A stretch of 6,302 nt of DNA from positions 1 to 6,302 of the forward strand of contig RDYY01000096.1 in the NCBI GenBank assembly GCA_004293505.1, read 5' to 3'. A model generated the notes under the pieces. It made no database searches, was not told where the DNA came from, and worked only from the letters and a program-made list of their open reading frames with translations. Below are positions 1 to 6,302 of the stretch, piece after piece. Source of the stretch: Sphingobacteriia bacterium. Its GTDB lineage: Bacteria > Bacteroidota > Bacteroidia > Chitinophagales > Chitinophagaceae. Made by a program: the position numbers and the translations under genes. Numbering within the stretch: the first letter of the stretch is position 1; every line of letters begins with the position of its first letter.

Positions 1-1054
1 TGACTTTGGTTTTATCCAAGCCCAGTTTGGAACCCGCTACAATGCCAATGTGGGGCTGAGTTTGCAACAATTGTTGTTTGATGGTCAAGTATTTGTGGGC
101 TTACAAGCCCGTCGCGCGGCCATTGATTTTCAAACCCGTGGAGCCGAATTCACAGAAGCCACCATCAAACAAAACGTGTACAAAATCTACTACCAATTGG
201 TGGCCAGCAGAACCCAAGTAGGACTTTTGGATGCCAACATTGACCGCATCCAAAAACTCAGCAACGACTACAAGTCTTTGTACAAAAATGGTTTTGCAGA
301 AAAAATTGACCTCGACAAAGTAGAAGTACAGTTGACCAATTTGCAAACCGAAAAACTCAAGGTGAACAATGCCATTGAAATGGGTTATTTGGGCTTGAAA
401 ACCTTGATGGGCATGCCCATTCGGGACACTTTGATTTTGACAGAGGAATTGACCTATGAAAAAATCAATGATTTCACGGCCATTGCCGATGGGTTCCAAT
501 ACACCGATCGCAAAGACTTTCAATACCTGAGCTTGGCCCGTGATTTGAACGCTTACAATGTAAAGCGCTACAAACTCACTTATTTGCCCACTTTGGCCTT
601 GGGTGCCAATTATGGCAAAATTGCCCAACGCAACCAATTCAATTTCTTGGGCAAGGGCGACTGGTTCACGGTTTCCAGCATTGGCTTGAACATGTCTGTT
701 CCTTTGTTTACAGGCTTTGCCCGCGATGCGCGCGTGAAGAAGGCCGAAATCGATTTGAAACAAACCGACGACCAGATAGCCGATTTAAAAAGACAAATCG
801 ACAATTCCATTGAACAAGCTGCCATGAAGTACAGAACCGCAGTAGCTACTTTGACCATCCAGAAAAAAAACATGGAATTGGCCGAAAGGGTTTTCAACCA
901 AACCAAGAAAAAATACGAAGTAGGAACGGGTTCCAATACCGAAATCTATGCAGCCGATGTTGACTTGAAAGCTGCCCAAACCAATTACCTGAATGCCCTC
1001 TACGACGCCATAGTAGCCCGCGTTGACTTCCTCTTTGCTACTGGAAAATTATAA
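1..1054 (+). CDS. TolC-family outer-membrane efflux channel protein, 5'-partial
   Basis: Outer-membrane exit duct of a tripartite efflux pump. The reading frame is open from base 2 to the TAA at 1052-1054, giving 350 visible residues; the signal peptide and roughly the first 90-100 residues are missing left of the window, judging from the 430-490 residues usual in the family. The two-repeat layout of TolC is visible. A membrane strand and turn with LLFDG (visible residues 24-28) leads into a long helix, then a hairpin with LYKNGFAEKIDLDK (about 93-106). The second repeat starts with VPLFTGFARDARVKKA (233-248) and continues through long charged helices to VGTGSNTEIYAADVDL (307-322), ending near the C-terminus at ATGKL. 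These paired PLF-G and G-x-E/D-x-L patterns are typical of the family. A GTG at 50 is an internal valine, not a start, because the frame continues upstream with family-like sequence. The adaptor gene follows after 19 bases. The substrate cannot be told from this subunit. Confidence 0.93.
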   Translation, partial: DFGFIQAQFGTRYNANVGLSLQQLLFDGQVFVGLQARRAAIDFQTRGAEFTEATIKQNVYKIYYQLVASRTQVGLLDANIDRIQKLSNDYKSLYKNGFAEKIDLDKVEVQLTNLQTEKLKVNNAIEMGYLGLKTLMGMPIRDTLILTEELTYEKINDFTAIADGFQYTDRKDFQYLSLARDLNAYNVKRYKLTYLPTLALGANYGKIAQRNQFNFLGKGDWFTVSSIGLNMSVPLFTGFARDARVKKAEIDLKQTDDQIADLKRQIDNSIEQAAMKYRTAVATLTIQKKNMELAERVFNQTKKKYEVGTGSNTEIYAADVDLKAAQTNYLNALYDAIVARVDFLFATGKL

Positions 1055-1073
1055 ACCAACTAAAACCAACACC
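1055..1073 (+). promoter_or_regulatory. Translation leader of the adaptor gene, no Shine-Dalgarno, repeated TAAAACCAAC
   Basis: This 19-base gap lacks a GGAGG-like site and is made of A and C with a few T. Together with the preceding stop codon it forms two near-copies of one decamer, TAAACCAAC at 1052-1060 and TAAAACCAAC at 1061-1070, followed by ACC and the ATG at 1074. A/C-rich leaders without Shine-Dalgarno are normal in Bacteroidota. Function as a translation leader is inferred from position only. Confidence 0.4.
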
Positions 1074-2279
1074 ATGCATACGATTCAAAAATATTCCTTG
1101 ATTGCCCTGAGCGCCTTGGTCCTGGCGGCTTGTGGTGGCGCTGAAAAAACCGGTAACAGTTTGGCCGAGAAAAAAACAGCCCTCGAAAAACTACAAAACG
1201 ACCAAACCGCCCTTAACACCCAAATTGAAGCCCTCCAAAAAGAAATTGCTGGCTTGGATACCACAGCAGCTGCTGCCAACGCCAAATTGGTGGGTATATC
1301 TGTGGTGGCACAACAAGATTTTGCCCACTACATAGACTTACAAGGCAATGTCACCAATGACAACATTTCCTATGTTTCTCCCCGCATGGGACCTGGCCAA
1401 GTAAAAGCCATCTATGTGAAAAAAGGTGACCAAGTTAAAAAAGGTCAACTCTTGTTGAAATTGGATGACGCCGTCATGCGCCAAAGCGTGATTGCTGCCC
1501 AGAAAAACTTAGAGACCTTGCGCAACCAACTCAGTTTTGCCAAAGACCTCTACAACCGCCAAAACAATTTGTGGAAAGATGGCATAGGCACGGAAGTACA
1601 ACTGATTTCTGCCAAGAACAATGTCACCACCTTGGAGCGTCAATTGAGCGCCAGCGAAGAACAGGTTAAAGTAGCGGAAGAGCAATTGAGGGCTTCTAAT
1701 ATCTTGGCCGATGTTACCGGCGTTGTAGACAACCTGAATGTTCGCGTGGGTGAAATTTTTGCTGGCTTGGCGGGCATCCAACCCCAACTGAGCATTGTGG
1801 GCAACGATGCGTATAAAGTTGTAACAGAAGTACCAGAGAACTACAGTGGTCGCATCCACACGGGTTCTAAGGTATTGGTGACTTTCCCAGACATCAACAA
1901 GAGTTTATCGGCAACTGTCACCAACGTTAGCCGCGCCATCAATGCCAACAACCGCAGCTTTGAAGCAGAAGTGCGCATTGCTTACGACGCCGCCATTCGC
2001 CCCAACCAATTGGCCCAATTGCGTTTCCAAGACTATGCAGCCGCTAAAGCCATTGCCATCTCTGTGAACACGGTTCAAACCGATGAAAAAGGAAAATATG
2101 TTTTTGTAGCCGTTCAAGAAGGCACCAAATTGGTGGCCCGCAAAAAAGCCATCACCGTGGGTGAACTGAACGGACAACAAATTGAAGTAAGGTCCGGATT
2201 GATGGCGGGTGACAAATTGATCACCGAAGGATACCAAAACATTTATGAAGGCCAGCTCTTGGCTGCCCAGACCAAATAA
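1074..2279 (+). CDS. Efflux RND transporter periplasmic adaptor subunit (AcrA/HlyD class lipoprotein)
   Basis: Membrane-fusion protein that joins the RND permease to the outer-membrane channel in the periplasm. The start is the ATG at 1074 (401 residues): it opens a lipoprotein signal peptide with lipobox LAAC, so Cys20 should be lipidated; the earlier TTG at 1023 would put 17 polar residues ahead of the signal and overlap the channel gene. Order of domains: signal peptide 1-19; a leucine/isoleucine heptad stretch 30-61; first half of the lipoyl (barrel-sandwich) domain about 99-131, with VKAIYVKKGDQVKKGQLL; alpha-hairpin 132-207; second lipoyl half about 208-230, with TGVVDNLNVRVGE; beta-barrel about 240-320; membrane-proximal domain about 325-400, ending in GLMAGDKLITEG. 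Total length is close to AcrA (397). The usual APxxG turn in the second lipoyl half reads ADVTG here. It lies between channel and permease genes with gaps of 19 and 11 bases, so co-translation as one operon is likely. Confidence 0.95.
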   Translation: MHTIQKYSLIALSALVLAACGGAEKTGNSLAEKKTALEKLQNDQTALNTQIEALQKEIAGLDTTAAAANAKLVGISVVAQQDFAHYIDLQGNVTNDNISYVSPRMGPGQVKAIYVKKGDQVKKGQLLLKLDDAVMRQSVIAAQKNLETLRNQLSFAKDLYNRQNNLWKDGIGTEVQLISAKNNVTTLERQLSASEEQVKVAEEQLRASNILADVTGVVDNLNVRVGEIFAGLAGIQPQLSIVGNDAYKVVTEVPENYSGRIHTGSKVLVTFPDINKSLSATVTNVSRAINANNRSFEAEVRIAYDAAIRPNQLAQLRFQDYAAAKAIAISVNTVQTDEKGKYVFVAVQEGTKLVARKKAITVGELNGQQIEVRSGLMAGDKLITEGYQNIYEGQLLAAQTK

Positions 2280-2290
2280 AACCAAACGAC
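2280..2290 (+). promoter_or_regulatory. Translation leader of the permease gene, same TAAAACCAA motif
   Basis: The 11 bases between the adaptor stop and the permease ATG contain no Shine-Dalgarno. Counting from the TAA stop, TAAAACCAA at 2277-2285 is identical to 1061-1069 ahead of the adaptor gene, and lies at a nearly equal distance from the start codon (5 bases here, 4 there). Its role is inferred from placement only. Confidence 0.35.
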
Positions 2291-5200
2291 ATGTCTTTTC
2301 TGGAAGGCCTCGGCCAAAAATTCAAAGAATTCAAACCCACCAGTTGGGCGGTGGACAACCGCACAGCGGTCTACATCATCACCATCCTGATCTCTTTGTA
2401 TGGGTTGACCAAGTTCAACACCATGCCCAAGGAGCAGTTTCCCGACATTGTGGTTCCCACCATTTCGGTGACCACGGTCTATTTTGGAAACGCTGCCAAA
2501 GACATCGAGAACCTGGTCACGCGCCCCATTGAGAAACAACTCAAAAGCATCTCGGGTGCCAAAGTGAGCAAGATCCAATCTACTTCTCAGCAAGATTTCT
2601 CGCTGATCATTGTAGAATTTGATACCGACATCAAAACAGAAATTGCCAAGCAAAAAGTAAAAGATGCGGTAGACAAGGCCCAGACCGATCTGCCCACTGA
2701 CTTGACCTCACAACCCAATGTGCAGGAATTTGCTTTCAGCGAAATGCCCATCATGTTTGTGAACATCAGTGGCGATTACGATGGCGTCAAACTCAAAAGC
2801 ATTGCCGAAAAAATGCAAGACCGCTTTGAGGAGATGAAAGAAGTGAGCCGGGCCGAGATTGTGGGTGCACCCGAAAGAGAGATCCAAATCAACATCGACC
2901 CCGCCAAAATGGCTGCTGCCCGCATCACTTTCCGCGACATTGAAACGGCTGTCAGCTATGAAAACCGCGACATCAGTGGTGGTTTGGTAGAAGTGGGCAC
3001 CATGAAGCGCAACATCAAAGTGCGGGGTCAGTTCACCACGGCTTTGGACATGCAAAACATCATCGTGAAAAACGTTGGTGGAGCACCCATTTACTTAAAA
3101 GACGTGGCCCAGCTGATTGACACGGTAAAAGAAACCGAAAGCTATGCCCGCCTGGGGGGACAAAATGTGATCACCCTGAACATTGTAAAACGTTCTGGTG
3201 AAAACCTGATCAACACAGCCGATGGCATCAAAAAAATTGTGGCCGACATGCAGGAAAGCCAAGACCTGCCCAAGGACCTGAAAGTGGTCATCACCGGTGA
3301 CCAGAGCAAGCAAACCAAAACCTCTTTCAATGAATTGGTGAATACCATCATCATTGGTTTTGTGTTGGTGCTGTTGATCTTGATGTTCTTCATGGGTGTT
3401 ACCAATGCCTTTTTTGTTGCCTTGAGCGTACCCTTGTCGGTCTTTGTGGCCTTCTTGTTCCTGCCCCTGGCTGACGCCATTGTAGGTTCTACCGTTACCT
3501 TGAATTTCATTGTGCTCTTTGCCTTGCTCTTTGGCTTGGGCATCATTGTGGACGATGCCATTGTGGTGATCGAAAACACACACCGGATTTACAACAACGG
3601 CAAAACCAAAGTGATCCGATCGGCCAAAGAAGCGGCAGGTGAAGTCTTTATTCCCGTGTTGGCGGGTACGGCCACTACCCTGGCACCGTTTTTTCCGCTC
3701 TTGTTGTGGAAGGGCTTGATTGGTAAATTCATGATTTACCTGCCCACCATGTTGATCCTGACCTTGACAGCTTCTTTGATCGTGGCATTTATCATGAACC
3801 CCGTTTTTGCGGTGAGTTTCATGAAACCCGAAGGCCGTGAATTTGAAGAGCCCCGCAAATCGGTTTTCAAAAAATGGTGGTTCTGGGCTTTTGCCATAGC
3901 AGGTATTCTCTTTAACCTGGTAGGTTGGCATGGCTTTGGCAATTTCTTGGTCTTCATGGACTTGATGGTATTGCTGGAACGCTTTGTGTTGCGCGACATC
4001 ATCCACTTTTTCCAAGAGCGCGTATTGCCAGGTTTGATGAACCGTTACGAAAAACTTTTGCGCTATTTGTTGGTGGGTCATCGGCCAGGATGGTTGATGG
4101 TAGGGCTTTTCCTGCTCTTCCCCATTTCACTGGTGCTGTTGATCATGCGCGACAACCCCAAACCTTTCTTCCCCAGTGGAGACCCCAATTTTGTGTATGT
4201 CTACCTCAAAATGCCCGTGGGTACGGCCACCCAAAAAACAGATTCTGTGGTGCGCATTTTAGAAAACAGGGTCTACAAGATCTTGGGCAACAACAAACCG
4301 GGCGCAGAGGGTTCTATTGTGGAAAGTGTGATCTCGAATGTGGCAGTCAGTGCCAACAATCCCCGCGACAACAACCGCAGTACCCAATCTAACTTGGGTC
4401 GGATACAAGTAAGTTTTGTAGAATTTGAAAAACGCCACGGCAAGAGCAGTGCGCCTTACATGGAAGAGATCCGCAATGCCATGAATGGTATTCCCGGTGC
4501 TTCCATTGAAGTGGGCCAAGAAGACGGTGGTCCTCCCACCGATCCTCCTGTGAACATTGAAGTGGTAGGCGACAATTTTGAAGAGATTGCCTTGGTGGCT
4601 TCTAACCTCTTGAACCACTTGGACACCAACCGCATCAAAGGCATTCAAAACCTGCAATTGGATGTGGACTTGAACAATCCCGAGATCATGGTCAACATAG
4701 ACCGCCAAAGGGCTTTGTCCGAAGGTTTGAGTACGGCTCAGATTGGCATGGAATTGCGTACAGCGGTGTTTGGAAAAGAAGTGAGCAAATTAAAAGACGG
4801 TGAAGACGATTACAAAATCCAATTGCGCTACAGTGACCTGGCCCGCAACAACATCACCGACCTGATGAACATGCGCATTACTTTCCGCGACTTTACCTCT
4901 GGCGCCATCAAACAAATTCCCCTGAATTCTGTGGCCACCATTGATTATACCAATACCACGGGTGGGGTCAAGCGCAAGAATTTAAAGCGGACCATACAAT
5001 TGCAGTCCAACGTAACCGATCCTTCTTTGACGCCAGTCATCAACGCACAATTGAAAACCCAGATTGACGATTTCAAACGCAAGAGTCCCATCCCTGCTGG
5101 GGTAACCATCAAGCAAACGGGTGAAAGCGAACAACAAGCCGAGACCTTGAGTTTCTTGGGAACGGCCATGCTATCGGCCTTGCTCTTGATCTTCTTGATC

Positions 5201-5851
5201 CTGGTCTTGCAATTCAATTCATTGAGCAAACCCTTTATTGTCTTGACCGAAATTTTCTTCAGCATCATTGGGGTGTTCTTGGGCTATGCCCTCACGGGCA
5301 AAAGCATGGCCACCATCATGGTGGGCGTGGGCATCGTGGGCTTGGCAGGGATTGTGATCAAGAACGGTATCCTCTTGATTGAGTTTACCGATGAATTGCG
5401 CGGTCGCGGTTTCAAAACCAGGGAAGCTGCCATCCAAGCGGGAAAGATTCGCATCATTCCAGTATTGTTGACCGCCTTGGCCACCATCTTGGGTCTGTTG
5501 CCCTTGGCCGTTGGCTTCAACATTGATTTTGTGTCCATGTTCACCGAACTGGATCCCAAGATTTTCTTGGGAGGTGATTCGGTGGTGTTCTGGGGCCCCC
5601 TCAGCTGGACCATCATCTATGGATTGGTCTTCTCCTTCTTCCTGACCTTGTTGATGGTACCGAGCATGTATTTGATCAGCGAAAGATTGCGCCGTCCCAT
5701 GGAAAGGTTCTATGGCACCAAATACGTGGCTTTGCTGGGCTTTTTGGGACCCTTCTTCTTTATCCTGGTCGGCATCATGTTTGCCGTTAAAAAAATTCAG
5801 GGTAAAAAAGTATGGATGGGACAGCAAAAACAGGCTGGTAGCTTAATTTAG
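2291..5851 (+). CDS. Efflux RND transporter permease subunit (AcrB-like, hydrophobe/amphiphile exporter type)
   Basis: Inner-membrane proton-driven pump of the tripartite system, 1186 residues against 1049 in AcrB. The start is the ATG at 2291, 11 bases after the adaptor stop. It shows the RND double-repeat plan: TM1 about 24-41; first periplasmic porter/docking block about 42-345; TM2-TM6 about 349-505; TM7 about 600-619; second periplasmic block about 620-950; TM8-TM12 about 956-1130. The proton-relay residues are present: Asp421-Asp422 in TM4 (GLGIIVDDAIVVIEN), matching AcrB Asp407/Asp408; Lys1024 in TM10 (IKNGILLIEF), matching Lys940; and Thr1061 in TM11 (LLTALATILG), matching Thr978. The Asp-Asp pair favours the drug/lipid exporter class over heavy-metal exporters, which usually have Asp-Gly. 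Extra parts are a hydrophobic insert at about 520-575, a longer TM11-TM12 loop at about 1077-1105 and a C-terminal thirteenth hydrophobic segment at about 1144-1166. The actual substrate is unknown. Trimeric assembly is inferred from the family. Confidence 0.96.
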   Translation: MSFLEGLGQKFKEFKPTSWAVDNRTAVYIITILISLYGLTKFNTMPKEQFPDIVVPTISVTTVYFGNAAKDIENLVTRPIEKQLKSISGAKVSKIQSTSQQDFSLIIVEFDTDIKTEIAKQKVKDAVDKAQTDLPTDLTSQPNVQEFAFSEMPIMFVNISGDYDGVKLKSIAEKMQDRFEEMKEVSRAEIVGAPEREIQINIDPAKMAAARITFRDIETAVSYENRDISGGLVEVGTMKRNIKVRGQFTTALDMQNIIVKNVGGAPIYLKDVAQLIDTVKETESYARLGGQNVITLNIVKRSGENLINTADGIKKIVADMQESQDLPKDLKVVITGDQSKQTKTSFNELVNTIIIGFVLVLLILMFFMGVTNAFFVALSVPLSVFVAFLFLPLADAIVGSTVTLNFIVLFALLFGLGIIVDDAIVVIENTHRIYNNGKTKVIRSAKEAAGEVFIPVLAGTATTLAPFFPLLLWKGLIGKFMIYLPTMLILTLTASLIVAFIMNPVFAVSFMKPEGREFEEPRKSVFKKWWFWAFAIAGILFNLVGWHGFGNFLVFMDLMVLLERFVLRDIIHFFQERVLPGLMNRYEKLLRYLLVGHRPGWLMVGLFLLFPISLVLLIMRDNPKPFFPSGDPNFVYVYLKMPVGTATQKTDSVVRILENRVYKILGNNKPGAEGSIVESVISNVAVSANNPRDNNRSTQSNLGRIQVSFVEFEKRHGKSSAPYMEEIRNAMNGIPGASIEVGQEDGGPPTDPPVNIEVVGDNFEEIALVASNLLNHLDTNRIKGIQNLQLDVDLNNPEIMVNIDRQRALSEGLSTAQIGMELRTAVFGKEVSKLKDGEDDYKIQLRYSDLARNNITDLMNMRITFRDFTSGAIKQIPLNSVATIDYTNTTGGVKRKNLKRTIQLQSNVTDPSLTPVINAQLKTQIDDFKRKSPIPAGVTIKQTGESEQQAETLSFLGTAMLSALLLIFLILVLQFNSLSKPFIVLTEIFFSIIGVFLGYALTGKSMATIMVGVGIVGLAGIVIKNGILLIEFTDELRGRGFKTREAAIQAGKIRIIPVLLTALATILGLLPLAVGFNIDFVSMFTELDPKIFLGGDSVVFWGPLSWTIIYGLVFSFFLTLLMVPSMYLISERLRRPMERFYGTKYVALLGFLGPFFFILVGIMFAVKKIQGKKVWMGQQKQAGSLI

Positions 5852-5868
5852 TTGGCAAATTTTACAAC
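5852..5868 (+). promoter_or_regulatory. Short gap before the AIM24-family gene, no visible promoter or terminator
   Basis: Seventeen bases, T- and A-rich, without a Shine-Dalgarno, without an inverted repeat able to act as a terminator, and without the TAnnTTTG element of Bacteroidota promoters. It also lacks the TAAAACCAA motif seen ahead of the adaptor and permease genes. Read-through transcription from the pump genes is therefore the simplest reading. Confidence 0.3.
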
Positions 5869-6302
5869 ATGCAGAACCACGAAATAGACTACCGCATTTT
5901 TGGAGAAGAAATGCAATACGTAGAAGTTGAGCTGGACTACAATGAAACGGCTGTAGCCGAACCAGGTGCTTTCATGATGATGGACGATGGCATTGTAATG
6001 GAAACCTTGTTCGGCGATGGCAGCCAACAAAACAACAACAGCATTTTGGGCAAGCTCTTCAATGCAGGCAAGCGTTTGTTGGTGGGTGAAAACCTTTTCA
6101 TGACGGCTTTTACCAATGTCAACAACGCCAAACGCCGCGTCAGCTTTGCCTCTCCCTATCCGGGCAAAATCATTCCCTTGGATTTGTCGCAACTGAACCA
6201 TACCATGATCTGTCAAAAAGATGCGTTCTTGTGCGCAGCCAAAGGCGTGAGCATTGGGATTGAGTTCCAGCGCAAATTGGGAACGGGTTTGTTTGGGGGC
6301 GA
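5869..6302 (+). CDS. AIM24 / TIGR00266 family protein, 3'-partial
   Basis: The first 144 residues are visible; the frame runs off the right edge, and the family is usually about 220-270 residues. The ATG at 5869 is the only credible start, because an in-frame TAG lies at 5839-5841 with no start codon ATG between. The family pattern is clear: HEIDYRIFGEEMQYVEVELD at 4-23, AVAEPGAFMMMDDGI at 28-42, GKRLLVGENLFMTAFTN at 67-83, SPYPGKIIPLDL at 95-106 and CQKDAFLCAAKGVSI at 115-129. These make up the start of the beta-rich fold of the AIM24 (DUF124) domain. There is no signal peptide or membrane segment in the visible part, so it is probably cytoplasmic. The bacterial members have no settled biochemical role; the yeast relative Aim24 acts in mitochondrial inner-membrane organisation. 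A gap of only 17 bases after the permease stop suggests shared transcription, though the pairing may be incidental. Confidence 0.88.
   Translation, partial: MQNHEIDYRIFGEEMQYVEVELDYNETAVAEPGAFMMMDDGIVMETLFGDGSQQNNNSILGKLFNAGKRLLVGENLFMTAFTNVNNAKRRVSFASPYPGKIIPLDLSQLNHTMICQKDAFLCAAKGVSIGIEFQRKLGTGLFGG

Noticed and set aside
101..763. Minus-strand open frame of 220 codons
   Set aside because: Antisense to the TolC-family gene, whose plus-strand frame has clear family motifs over the whole stretch.
1023..1073. TTG at 1023 as an upstream start for the adaptor
   Set aside because: It would overlap the channel gene and put a polar 17-residue stretch before a signal peptide that starts cleanly at the ATG at 1074 with the lipobox ending at Cys20.
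2245..2532. Plus-strand open frame bridging the adaptor and permease genes
   Set aside because: Out of frame with both genes and translating to a low-complexity His/Pro/Gln-rich string; the overlapped frames have family motifs.
3095..4081. Long minus-strand open frame of 328 codons, rich in His and Gln
   Set aside because: It lies wholly opposite the permease's TM2-TM7 region. The His/Gln/Asn-rich composition is what the complement of ttg, gtg and att-rich membrane codons gives; no domain or hydrophobic core pattern is visible.
5219..5827. Minus-strand open frame of 202 codons
   Set aside because: Fully antisense to TM8-TM13 of the permease, with the same Gln/His/Gly-rich shadow composition and no recognisable motif.
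5852..5868. Possible terminator or promoter between the permease and the AIM24-family gene
   Set aside because: No inverted repeat followed by a T run and no TAnnTTTG element could be found in so short a gap.
1..6302. Insertion sequences, CRISPR arrays, tRNA or other RNA genes
   Set aside because: Nearly every base is inside four family-recognisable coding frames; no spaced repeats, terminal inverted repeats or cloverleaf-like stretches were seen by eye.

Overview
The window holds a compact run of four plus-strand genes and nothing of substance on the minus strand. Three of them are the complete parts list of a tripartite RND efflux pump: a TolC-type outer-membrane channel (5' end cut by the window), a lipid-anchored periplasmic adaptor of the AcrA/HlyD class, and a 1186-residue RND permease. 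The fourth, cut by the right edge, is an AIM24/TIGR00266 family protein starting 17 bases after the permease stop.

The organism looks like a member of the Bacteroidota, perhaps a Saprospiria/Chitinophagia-type lineage. This is an inference from three things: the lack of Shine-Dalgarno sequences before any of the three visible starts (leaders are A/C-rich instead), the balanced base composition with heavy use of ttg, caa, gcc and ccc codons, and the look of the proteins. No marker gene is present to settle the lineage.

Layout: 1-1054 outer-membrane channel (partial); 1055-1073 short leader; 1074-2279 adaptor lipoprotein; 2280-2290 short leader; 2291-5851 RND permease; 5852-5868 short gap; 5869-6302 AIM24-family protein (partial). 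No gap exceeds 19 bases, and I see no terminator or promoter in any of them, so the simplest reading is one transcript whose promoter and regulator lie left of the window.

How they work together: the permease takes substrate from the inner membrane or periplasm using proton-motive force, the adaptor bridges it to the channel, and the channel opens to the outside. The permease carries the Asp-Asp pair and the Lys of hydrophobe/amphiphile (drug or lipid-like) exporters rather than the signature of heavy-metal exporters. It is longer than AcrB because of three added stretches. The role of the AIM24-like protein in this setting is unknown. I do not see a clearly new system here; the points worth a second look are the permease additions, the adaptor's early coiled coil, the repeated leader motif and the AIM24 linkage.
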